A stretch of DNA of 64,000 nt. Origin: Nocardiopsis alba DSM 43377 (GTDB taxonomy: Bacteria > Actinomycetota > Actinomycetes > Streptosporangiales > Streptosporangiaceae). The notes beneath the pieces were generated by a model. That model saw only the letters and a program-made list of their open reading frames with translations. It had not been told where the DNA came from and did no database searches. Location: contig NZ_ANAC01000027.1 of the NCBI RefSeq assembly GCF_000341225.1, positions 24,360 to 88,359 of the forward strand, written 5' to 3'. This document shows, one piece after another, positions 46,137 through 53,572 of this stretch (positions are counted from its first letter, which is position 1; every line of letters starts with the position of its first letter). A program made the translations under genes and the position numbers.

Positions 46137-47714
46137 GTGACCGAGACCCCGGCCCCAGCGAGAACGAGACTTCCGGTGCCGCCGCGCGCGGCCCGGTTCT
46201 TCGTACTGCTCGCGGTGTTCATCTGTGCCGCCTGCGGACTGGTGTACGAGTTGGCGCTCGTCGCCATCGGCAGTTACCTGCTCGGCGACACCATCACCCA
46301 GGCCTCCGTGGTGCTGTCGGTGATGGTGTTCGCCATGGGTGTGGGTTCGCTGTTGTCCAAGCGCTACCAGAGTCGCCCGGCATTGTCGTTCGCGGTGGTC
46401 GAGGGGCTGCTCTCGCTGGTCGGCGGCCTGTCGATCCTCCTGTTGTACGGGTCCTTCGCCTGGTTGTCCGCGTCGGCCTACCAGCCCACGCTGGTGTTGT
46501 TGGCGTTCATCATCGGCACGCTGATCGGTATCGAGATCCCGCTGCTGATGACCCTGATCCAGCGCATCCGCAAACAGGAGGCCTCCGAGGCGGTGGCGGA
46601 CCTGTTCGCCGCCGACTATGTGGGCGGACTCATCGGTGGTCTGGCCTTCCCGTTCCTGTTGCTCCCGCTGTTGGGGCTGCCCAAGGGCGCCCTCATGGTG
46701 GGTGTGCTGAACGCGGTGGTCGGTGTGGCGATCGTGTTGTGGCTCTTCCGTTCCGAGCTCACCCGGGTCGCCTACGTGGGGCTGGCCCTGGGGCTCGTCG
46801 CCATCGTGACGGTCCTGAGCCTGGCGTACTACTACGCCGAACGCTTCGAAGTGGACGCCCGACAGGCCATGTACCGGGACCCGATCGTCTACGCGGATCG
46901 GAGCGAGTACCAGGAGATCGTGGTCACCCAGTCGTTGGACGGTGTGGATACGCGCATGTTCCTCAACGGCGACCTACAGTTCTCCACGCTGGACGAGTAC
47001 CGGTACCACGAGTCGCTCATCCACCCGGCGATGGCGGGCGCGCACGAGAACGTGCTCGTGTTGGGCGGCGGTGACGGACTGGCCCTGCGCGAGATCCTGC
47101 GTTACGAGGACGTCGAGAAGGCGACCCTGGTCGACCTGGACCCGGCCGTGATCGAGCTGGCGAGCACCGATCCGGTGATCCGCGAGCTGAACGACGACTC
47201 CTTCGAGGATCCGCGCGTGGAGGTGATCAACACCGACGCCTTCCAATGGCTGCGCGACAACACCGACCGTTACGACGTGGTCATCGCCGACCTGCCCGAC
47301 GGCACCGACGTGGGCACCTCGAAGCTGTACACGGTGGAGTTCTACTCCCTCATCGCGCAGGCGATGGAGGGCGACAGCCGCTTGGTCGTCCAGGCCGGAT
47401 CGCCGTTCTTCGCCCCCGACGCCTACTGGAGCGTGGAGCGCTCCTTGGAGGAGGCCGGGTTCGGGAGCACCCCCTACAACGTGGACGTCCCCACCTTCGG
47501 CAACTGGGGCTTCTATCTGAGCACCCTCGGGCAGGCCCCCGAACTTCGTCTGGCGGAGGACGTCCCCGACCTGCGCTTCCTGGACGAGCCGCTACTGGCG
47601 GCCTCTCAGGTGTTCCCGGCCGACCGCCGTGAGAGCGACGTGGAGGAGTCCACTCTGATGCACCCCCGGGTCATCGGCTACCACCAGGACCGGCAGGCCT
47701 GGCGGGGCTACTGA
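46137..47714 (+). CDS. speE: Membrane-fused spermidine synthase (polyamine aminopropyltransferase)
   Basis: 525 aa. Residues about 15-235 form seven or eight membrane helices with GLVYELALVAIGSYLLGDTITQASVVLSVMVFAMGVGSL, typical of membrane-bound SpeE proteins. The C-terminal catalytic domain (about 250-495) has EYQEIVVTQ, MFLNGDLQFSTLDEYRYHESLIHPAM, the methyltransferase-like nucleotide site VLVLGGGDGLALREIL, VDLDPAVIELA and VVIADLPDGTDVGTSKLYTVEFY with the catalytic Asp. It would transfer aminopropyl groups from decarboxylated S-adenosylmethionine to an amine. The real acceptor in this cluster is unknown. A 16-bp hairpin ends the operon. Confidence 0.92.
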   Translation: MTETPAPARTRLPVPPRAARFFVLLAVFICAACGLVYELALVAIGSYLLGDTITQASVVLSVMVFAMGVGSLLSKRYQSRPALSFAVVEGLLSLVGGLSILLLYGSFAWLSASAYQPTLVLLAFIIGTLIGIEIPLLMTLIQRIRKQEASEAVADLFAADYVGGLIGGLAFPFLLLPLLGLPKGALMVGVLNAVVGVAIVLWLFRSELTRVAYVGLALGLVAIVTVLSLAYYYAERFEVDARQAMYRDPIVYADRSEYQEIVVTQSLDGVDTRMFLNGDLQFSTLDEYRYHESLIHPAMAGAHENVLVLGGGDGLALREILRYEDVEKATLVDLDPAVIELASTDPVIRELNDDSFEDPRVEVINTDAFQWLRDNTDRYDVVIADLPDGTDVGTSKLYTVEFYSLIAQAMEGDSRLVVQAGSPFFAPDAYWSVERSLEEAGFGSTPYNVDVPTFGNWGFYLSTLGQAPELRLAEDVPDLRFLDEPLLAASQVFPADRRESDVEESTLMHPRVIGYHQDRQAWRGY

Positions 47715-47734
47715 CCTCGATCCCCCGAACGACG

Positions 47735-47771
47735 GATCGGCGCCCGTACCGAGGAGGTACGGGCGCCGATC
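47735..47771 (+). terminator. Strong 16-bp hairpin ending the spermidine synthase cluster
   Basis: GATCGGCGCCCGTACC (47735-47750) pairs perfectly with GGTACGGGCGCCGATC (47756-47771); loop GAGGA. No T-run follows. Confidence 0.75.
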
Positions 47772-48066
47772 GTGATGAGGCACCGCGCGACCTGACGATC
47801 TCGGGCCGGTGGGCGGCCACGCGGTGTTCCGGGGAGGGGTGACGGCCGCGGAAGGGGGCCGGGCCGTCTCGGGAGGGCTCCCTCTCGCTCCAGGACCATC
47901 CTGCGGTCCCCCGCCGAGGACGGCCCGACGCCACGCCGCCCTCCTCGTCCCGCTTGGCAACCCTTGACACAGTCTTGCCGATCCGCACTGGAAAGGGAGG
48001 CTTTCGAACCCCTCGCGCACGGACGTCCTGTTCCGCGCGTTCGAGCGCCCGCCGTCCCGTACGACC
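47772..48066. other. Convergent intergenic region
   Basis: 295 bp with no supported gene. It contains TTGACA at 47965-47970 in a less GC-rich patch (47950-48000), but I see no matching -10 or downstream gene on that strand. Confidence 0.4.
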
Positions 48067-48540
48067 TCACCTCTCTCGACGTTCGGCGTGCTCCACCGCG
48101 GCCAGGGCGGTGACCGCGCCCAGTTCCCAACAGGCCTCCCGTGCCTCCGCCCCGGGGCGACCGACGACGGTCACCGGGGGCCGATGCCGTTCCCAGCCCA
48201 TCCCCTCGGCGATGGTCTCCACCGAACGCACCGCGCCCGAGGTGTCGTTGTCACCGTGGACGTAGAGTGTGTAGGGCATCCCTCGATGGTCGACCTGGAC
48301 CGTGTAGTACACCGTGTCGAAGAAGTGTTTGAGGGCTCCGGACATGTAGCCGATGTTCGCGGGCGTTCCGAGCACCACCGCGTCCGCCTCCAGCAGGTCG
48401 GTGGGGGTGGCGGCCAGAGCGGCCTTCACCTGCGTTCGCACCCCTTCGATATCGTCGTTTCGGGCACCGTCCAGGACCGCGTCCAGAAGTTCGGCGGTCG
48501 CGGGCGAGACCGTGTGGTGAACGATGAGAAGTCGTGCCAT
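48067..48540 (-). CDS. Flavodoxin-like / NADPH-dependent FMN reductase family protein
   Basis: 157 aa. The flavodoxin fold is seen in ARLLIVHHTVSPATAELLDAVLDGAR (phosphate-binding loop), EADAVVLGTPANIGYMSGALKHFFDTVYY (FMN-ring loop, the strongest family signature) and LYVHGDNDTSGAVRSVETIAEGMGW. The C-terminus has a short Ala-rich helix. It probably transfers electrons through FMN, for example as a small oxidoreductase, but its partner is unknown. Gly/Ala-rich TPANIGYMSG is typical of WrbA/Lot6-like enzymes. It diverges from the DUF4352-type gene across 147 bp. Confidence 0.85.
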   Translation of the reverse strand: MARLLIVHHTVSPATAELLDAVLDGARNDDIEGVRTQVKAALAATPTDLLEADAVVLGTPANIGYMSGALKHFFDTVYYTVQVDHRGMPYTLYVHGDNDTSGAVRSVETIAEGMGWERHRPPVTVVGRPGAEAREACWELGAVTALAAVEHAERRER

Positions 48541-48687
48541 GCACCCACAGTAGGCAGTCGTTCCTCTCGGAACCGATCCGGCTCGGGTCGCGTCTCAACA
48601 GTGGCGTACGACCTCACGTTCTGGAGGTCCTCCGACACGAGTCCCCCTCCGTTCGACAGCAACCTTGGAAGAAAGCCAGGCACCTCC

Positions 48688-49593
48688 ATGAGTCAGCCTC
48701 CCTACAACGGACCCCACCAGGGACCGCCTCCCGGCGGCATGACCCCGCACGGCGGTCAGCCCCCCATGGGTCCTCCGCCCGGTGGGCCTTACGGAGGCAT
48801 GCCGCCCGGCGGTCCTCCGCCCGGGGGAATGCCGCCCGGTGGACCTCCGCCCGGAGGGATGCCGCCCGGTGGACCTCCCGGAGACCCCTATGGAGGGATG
48901 CCGCCCGGCGACCCCTACGGTGGCCCTCCGCCCGGAGGCCCCTACGGCCCTCCTCCTCCCGGCAAGAAGAAGACCTCGCCGTGGCTGTGGGTCGGCCTGG
49001 GCTGTGGCGGCCTCTTCGTGATCGGTGTGGTGCTGGTCGTCCTCCTCGTCTTCGTCTTCGGCAACACCGACAGGAACGAGGGCGACGGTGGCGGCGGCGA
49101 TACCGGCGGCACCAGTGACGGCGGTGGGAACAGCGGGGGCGGCGGCAGCTCGGCCGCGGGCGACACCAGCACCGGCCTGGGCAACGCGGAGCGGTCCAAC
49201 CCCGACCTCCCCGGTTTCAACGAGCCCGTCGAACACGAGGACATCCGTTACACCGTCACCGACATCGAGACGGGTGTCACCGACGTCGCCGGTATCACCC
49301 CGTCCGGCCAGTTCGTCGTCGTGACCCTCGAGGTGGAGTCGCTGGACTCCCTCGCCTTCTTCTTCTGGCGTGACGAGCAGCACCTGTACACCTACTCCGG
49401 TGAGGCCATCGAGGAGCACTACGAGGCCACCGGCTCCTACGACGGTGAGCCCATGAGCGTCGACCTGGAGGTGGGCGAGCCCGTCGAGGTCTCCATCGTG
49501 TTCGACGTGGACGACCCCTCGGAGATCTCCACCATGGGCCTGAGCGGCGAGACCTACGGCGGCAACGAGGTCGAGGTCGACATGACCGGCTGA
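48688..49593 (+). CDS. Pro/Gly-repeat membrane protein with DUF4352 domain
   Basis: 301 aa. The first 90 residues are a collagen-like Pro-Pro-Gly-Gly-Met repeat (about seven PPGGMPPGGP-type units) on the cytosolic side. A membrane helix follows, WVGLGCGGLFVIGVVLVVLLVFVF, then a Gly/Ser-rich linker. The outer DUF4352 domain (about 175-300) has EHEDIRYTVTDIETGVTDVAGITPSGQFVVVTLEVESLDS and LEVGEPVEVSIVFDVDDPSEIS. ATG 48688 begins the repeats; the longer frame upstream is antisense to the flavodoxin gene. It is a paralogue in layout of the protein encoded at 40187. Confidence 0.8.
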   Translation: MSQPPYNGPHQGPPPGGMTPHGGQPPMGPPPGGPYGGMPPGGPPPGGMPPGGPPPGGMPPGGPPGDPYGGMPPGDPYGGPPPGGPYGPPPPGKKKTSPWLWVGLGCGGLFVIGVVLVVLLVFVFGNTDRNEGDGGGGDTGGTSDGGGNSGGGGSSAAGDTSTGLGNAERSNPDLPGFNEPVEHEDIRYTVTDIETGVTDVAGITPSGQFVVVTLEVESLDSLAFFFWRDEQHLYTYSGEAIEEHYEATGSYDGEPMSVDLEVGEPVEVSIVFDVDDPSEISTMGLSGETYGGNEVEVDMTG

Positions 49594-49635
49594 TCCGGTC
49601 CCGTCGTCGGGTCCGATGGGCACGGCACGGTCGAA

Positions 49636-49669
49636 GCGGCGGGCGCCCGGTGATCCGGACGCCCGCCGC
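49636..49669 (+). terminator. Hairpin terminator
   Basis: GCGGCGGGCG (49636-49645) pairs with CGCCCGCCGC (49660-49669), 43 bp after the DUF4352 gene. Confidence 0.6.
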
Positions 49670-49875
49670 CGTCGTATCCGGGTGAGGGACGTCCCTCTGT
49701 CTCTTCCCGAGCGGGATCCCGCACTGTGCGGTCGCACGAAAACCTCGGCCCCCGATCCCTCGAAACCTGTCCCTTCCCCCGAAGCCCGGCACCCCCTCAG
49801 GCACACGAGGCACCCTCGTGAACGCAGGCCCCATCGAGCGGCCCGTTCACTCCCCCGGGCGGGGAATGTCGAACG

Positions 49876-49904
49876 TTGACCCGCCCCACGGGCTTGTTTA
49901 GTGT
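49876..49904 (+). promoter_or_regulatory. Sigma-70-type promoter of the pyrimidine degradation operon
   Basis: TTGACC (49876-49881), a 17-bp spacer and TAGTGT (49899-49904) match the actinobacterial housekeeping consensus well. The predicted start near 49911 gives a leader of about 110 nt to ATG 50021. The rest of the 49670-50020 gap shows nothing clear. Confidence 0.65.
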
Positions 49905-50020
49905 GCGGTCCCTACCGTGCCGTCCCGATCGCACACCGACGCGATCAGGCCGTACGCGGGTGCGCGAGCGTCCCTCGCGGCCCCGCGACGTGGCGGCGCT
50001 CAACGAGGAGCGAGGGAACC

Positions 50021-50863
50021 ATGCCGCACACCGTCCGGGCCGCACTCGTCCAGACCGAGTGGACCGGGGACACCGAATCCATGCTGGACGTCCACGAGAG
50101 ATACGCGCGGGAGGCCGCCGCGCGAGGGGCCGGGATCATCGGCTTCCAAGAGGTCTTCAACGCCCCCTACTTCTGCCAGGTCCAGGACCCCGAACACCAT
50201 CGTTGGGCCGAGGCGGTGCCCGACGGCCCCACCGTCACCCGCTTCCAGGCCCTGGCCCGGGAGCTGAACATGGTGATGGTGCTCCCCGTCTTCGAGATCG
50301 AACAGCCGGGCCTCCACTACAACACCGCCGCCGTCATCGACGCCGACGGCCGCTATCTCGGCAAGTACCGCAAGCACCACATCCCCCAGGTCGAGGGGTT
50401 CTGGGAGAAGTACTACTTCCGCCCCGGCAACCTCGGCTGGCCGGTGTTCGACACGGCGGTCGGCCGGATCGGCGTCTACATCTGCTACGACCGCCACTTC
50501 CCCGAGGGCTGGCGGGCGCTCGGTCTGGCCGGAGCGCAACTGGTCTACAACCCGTCGGCCACCCACCGGGGTCTGTCCTCCTACCTGTGGAGGCTCGAAC
50601 AGCCCGCGGCCGCGGTCGCCAACGCCTACTACGTCGCGGCCATCAACCGGGTCGGTCGTGAGGAGTACGGCGACAACGACTTCTACGGCACCAGCTACTT
50701 CGTGGACCCGCGCGGACGCTTCGTCGGGGACGTCGCCTCCGACACCGAGGCCGAACTGGTCGTGCGTGACCTCGACCTGACCATGATCGACGAGGTCCGA
50801 CGGCAGTGGGCGTTCTACCGCGACCGTCGACCCGACGCCTACGGGCCGCTGGTGGAGGGGTAG
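50021..50863 (+). CDS. Beta-ureidopropionase / N-carbamoyl amino acid amidase (nitrilase superfamily)
   Basis: 280 aa carbon-nitrogen hydrolase. The catalytic triad is visible: Glu in GIIGFQEVFNAPYFC, Lys in GKYRKHHIPQVEGFWEKYYF and Cys in IGVYICYDRHFPEGWRALGLAGA. YNPSATHRGLSSYLWRLEQPAAAVANAYYVAAINRVG is close to beta-alanine synthases. It hydrolyses N-carbamoyl-beta-alanine or a related N-carbamoyl amino acid to the amino acid, CO2 and ammonia. The start at ATG 50021 follows GAGGGAACC. The dihydropyrimidinase gene begins 4 bp after its stop, so the two are consecutive steps of one operon. Confidence 0.9.
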   Translation: MPHTVRAALVQTEWTGDTESMLDVHERYAREAAARGAGIIGFQEVFNAPYFCQVQDPEHHRWAEAVPDGPTVTRFQALARELNMVMVLPVFEIEQPGLHYNTAAVIDADGRYLGKYRKHHIPQVEGFWEKYYFRPGNLGWPVFDTAVGRIGVYICYDRHFPEGWRALGLAGAQLVYNPSATHRGLSSYLWRLEQPAAAVANAYYVAAINRVGREEYGDNDFYGTSYFVDPRGRFVGDVASDTEAELVVRDLDLTMIDEVRRQWAFYRDRRPDAYGPLVEG

Positions 50864-50867
50864 GAAC

Positions 50868-52274
50868 ATGGCACGCACCCTCATCACCGGCGGGCTGGTC
50901 GTCACCGCGGCCGAGGAACTGGAGGCCGACGTCCTCATCGAGGGCGAGAAGGTCGCCGCCCTGGCCCTCCGCGGCAGCGACACCGCGCGCACCTGGGCCG
51001 AGAGCGACGCCGAGATCATCGACGCCGCCGACCACTACGTCGTCCCGGGCGGGGTCGACGGCCACACTCACATGGAGATGCCCTTCGGCGGCACCCACTC
51101 CTCCGACACCTTCGAGACCGGGACCCGCGCCGCCGCCTGGGGCGGGACCACCACGATCGTCGACTTCGCCGTCCAGCGCCAGGGTGGATCCGTACGGGCC
51201 GGGGTGGAGGCGTGGGCGGCCAAGGCCGAGGGGAAGTGCGCGATCGACTACGCCTTCCACGCGATCCTGTCCGACGTCGACGATTCCTCCCTCAAGGAGA
51301 TGGACACCCTCGTAGAGGAGGGCATCACCTCGTTCAAGCTGTTCATGGCCTATCCGGGTGTGTTCTACAGCGACGACGGTCGGATCCTGCGCGCGATGCA
51401 GCGCGGCGCCGCCAACGGCGCCCTGACCATGGTGCACGCCGAGAACGGCATCGCGATCGACGTCCTGGTCGAGCAGGCCCTGGCCGAGGGGAGGACGGAT
51501 CCGCGTCACCACGGCGAGGTCCGCAAGGCCCTGTTGGAGTCGGAGGCCACCCACCGCGCCATCCAGCTCGCCCGGGTGGCGGGCGCGCCGTTGTACGTGG
51601 TGCACGTGTCGGCGGGCGAGGCGGTGGAGGAGATCGCCAGGGCCAGGGACAAGGGTCTCAACGTGTTCGGGGAGACCTGCCCGCAGTACCTGTTCCTGTC
51701 CACGGACGACCTGGCCGGGCCGGGGTTCGAGGGTGCCAAGTACGTGTGCTCGACCCCATTGCGTCCCCGGGAGCATCAGGAGCACCTGTGGAGGGCGCTG
51801 CGCACCGACGACCTCTCCGTGGTCTCCACCGACCACTGCCCGTTCTGTTTCACCGGGCAGAAGGATCTGGGGCTGGGCGACTTCTCCAGGATCCCGAACG
51901 GCATGCCGGGGGTGGAGCACCGGATGGACCTACTGCACCAGGCGGTGGTCGAAGGGCGGATCGGCCGGCGCAGGTGGATCGAACTGGCCTGCGCCACGCC
52001 CGCCCGCATGTTCGGGATGTATCCGCGGAAGGGGACCGTGGCTCCGGGGGCCGACGCCGACCTGGTCGTCTACGATCCGCGGGCCGAACAGACCATCTCC
52101 GCCCGGACCCACCACATGAACGTGGACTACTCCGCCTACGAGGGCCGCGACGTCACCGGCCGGGCCCGGACCGTGCTCTCCCGGGGCCGCGTGATCGTGG
52201 ACCGGGGTACCTACCTGGGCCGCCCGGGCCACGGTTCCTACGTGCGCAGGGACACCTGCGGCCATCTGATCTAG
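50868..52274 (+). CDS. hydA: Dihydropyrimidinase / hydantoinase
   Basis: 468 aa amidohydrolase-fold enzyme with a two-metal site. Metal ligands are visible in VPGGVDGHTHMEMPFGG (His-x-His), the carboxylated lysine region ITSFKLFMAYPGVFYSDD, MVHAENG, LYVVHVSAGEAVEEI and VVSTDHCPFCFTGQK. ARMFGMYPRKGTVAPGADADLVVYDP is the usual C-terminal return to the small beta domain. It opens dihydrouracil/dihydrothymine or hydantoins to N-carbamoyl amino acids, which the upstream enzyme then cleaves. Its length is normal for the family. The LLM-oxidoreductase gene follows 10 bp later. Confidence 0.93.
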   Translation: MARTLITGGLVVTAAEELEADVLIEGEKVAALALRGSDTARTWAESDAEIIDAADHYVVPGGVDGHTHMEMPFGGTHSSDTFETGTRAAAWGGTTTIVDFAVQRQGGSVRAGVEAWAAKAEGKCAIDYAFHAILSDVDDSSLKEMDTLVEEGITSFKLFMAYPGVFYSDDGRILRAMQRGAANGALTMVHAENGIAIDVLVEQALAEGRTDPRHHGEVRKALLESEATHRAIQLARVAGAPLYVVHVSAGEAVEEIARARDKGLNVFGETCPQYLFLSTDDLAGPGFEGAKYVCSTPLRPREHQEHLWRALRTDDLSVVSTDHCPFCFTGQKDLGLGDFSRIPNGMPGVEHRMDLLHQAVVEGRIGRRRWIELACATPARMFGMYPRKGTVAPGADADLVVYDPRAEQTISARTHHMNVDYSAYEGRDVTGRARTVLSRGRVIVDRGTYLGRPGHGSYVRRDTCGHLI

Positions 52275-52284
52275 AGGAGGACAC

Positions 52285-53295
52285 ATGGACATCGGACTGG
52301 TCCTCCAGACCGACCCGCCCGCGGACCTGTTGGTGGAGAGGATGGTGCGCGCCGAGGGCCACGGGTTCACGCACGGCTGGACCTTCGACTCCGTGGTGCT
52401 GTGGCAGGAGCCCTTCGTCGTCTACGGCCGGATCCTGGAGCGGACCCGGAACCTGGTCGTGGGCCCCATGGTGACCAACCCGTCGACCCGGGCCTGGGAG
52501 GTGACGGCGTCGCTGTTCGCCACTCTCAACGACATGTACGGGAACCGGACGATCTGCGGGATCGGCCGGGGCGACTCGGCGATGCGGGTGGCCGGACGTT
52601 CGCCCGCCACCCTGGCCCGACTGTCCGAGGCGATGACGGCGATCAAGGATCTCGCCGAGGGGCGGGAGGCCGTCGTCGACGGTTCGCCGATGCGCATCCC
52701 CTGGGTGCGCGACGGCTCCCTGCCGGTGTGGACGGGGGCCTACGGGCCCAAGGCCCTGGCGTTGACCGGGCGTCGGGCGGACGGGTTCATCCTCCAGCTC
52801 GCCGACCCGTATCTGACCGAGTGGATGGTCGCGGCCGTACGGTCGGCCGCGGTCGAGGCCGGGCGCGATCCGAACGAGGTGCGGATATGCGTGGCGGCGC
52901 CCGCCTACGTCACGGACGGTTCCGCCGAACAGCGCGCCCATGCACGGGACCAGTGCCGCTGGTTCGGCGGCATGGTCGGCAACCACGTCGCCGACCTGGT
53001 CTCCCGCTATGGGGACCACTCGGGCGCCGTGCCTCCGGAGCTGACCGATTACATCAAGGCCCGAGAGGGCTACGACTACAGCCACCACGGCCGGGTCGAC
53101 AACCCCGACACGGCCTTCGTCCCCGACGCCATCGTGGACCGGTTCTGCCTGATCGGGACCGTGGAGGAGCATCGGGAGAAACTGGCGCGGCTGCGCGAGG
53201 CGGGCGTGGACCAGTTCGCGATCTACGCGATGCACGACGACATCGACGGGGTGATCGACGCCTACGGTCGGGAGATCGTTCCGACCCTGTCCTGA
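52285..53295 (+). CDS. LLM-class F420-dependent oxidoreductase (TIGR03842-type)
   Basis: 336 aa TIM-barrel flavin/F420 enzyme of the luciferase-like class. It begins MDIGLVLQTDPPADLLVERMVRAEGHGFTHGWTFDSVVLWQEPFV, a pattern of the TIGR03842 family that accompanies dihydropyrimidinase genes. VGPMVTNPSTRAWEVTASLFATLNDMYGNRTICGIGRGDSAMR and PVWTGAYGPKALALTGRRADGFILQ are typical LLM motifs. GAGGAGG lies 6 nt upstream. In this operon it could reduce a pyrimidine ring or act on a pathway side product; no classical dihydropyrimidine dehydrogenase gene is in the window. The exact reaction is unknown. Confidence 0.88.
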   Translation: MDIGLVLQTDPPADLLVERMVRAEGHGFTHGWTFDSVVLWQEPFVVYGRILERTRNLVVGPMVTNPSTRAWEVTASLFATLNDMYGNRTICGIGRGDSAMRVAGRSPATLARLSEAMTAIKDLAEGREAVVDGSPMRIPWVRDGSLPVWTGAYGPKALALTGRRADGFILQLADPYLTEWMVAAVRSAAVEAGRDPNEVRICVAAPAYVTDGSAEQRAHARDQCRWFGGMVGNHVADLVSRYGDHSGAVPPELTDYIKAREGYDYSHHGRVDNPDTAFVPDAIVDRFCLIGTVEEHREKLARLREAGVDQFAIYAMHDDIDGVIDAYGREIVPTLS

Positions 53296-53572
53296 GGGTC
53301 GCGATCCCACCGAGCGGGGCGCGCGTCCCGCCGCCCACCTGCTCGAACACCGCGGTCGACGTGCCGCGTCGAGGGCCGGCCTCCGCCCGGATCGGGGGCC
53401 GGCCCTCGGCGTGCCGCCTCCCACCGTCGTCCGCACCCCGGTGACGTGCGAAGATATCCGATGGCCTGCACCTTTCGACGGATATGTCGAGCTTGTGAAC
53501 AGGCCGTTCCGGCACGGGCCCGACACCGCACCCGTGCCCTCTCCGACGTCACCACCGAAACACAGGTAACCC
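53296..53572 (+). other. Gap upstream of the NCS1 transporter with inverted repeat
   Basis: 277 bp without a gene. ATATCCG (53454-53460) and CGGATAT (53479-53485) form a 7-bp inverted repeat with 18 bp between, in an AT-richer patch. It might be an operator for the transporter. I see no firm promoter or terminator. Confidence 0.35.

Noticed and set aside
48820..48960. True collagen-like domain
   Set aside because: The PPGGM repeats lack the strict Gly-X-Y triplet period; they are a Pro/Gly-rich disordered tail before a membrane helix.
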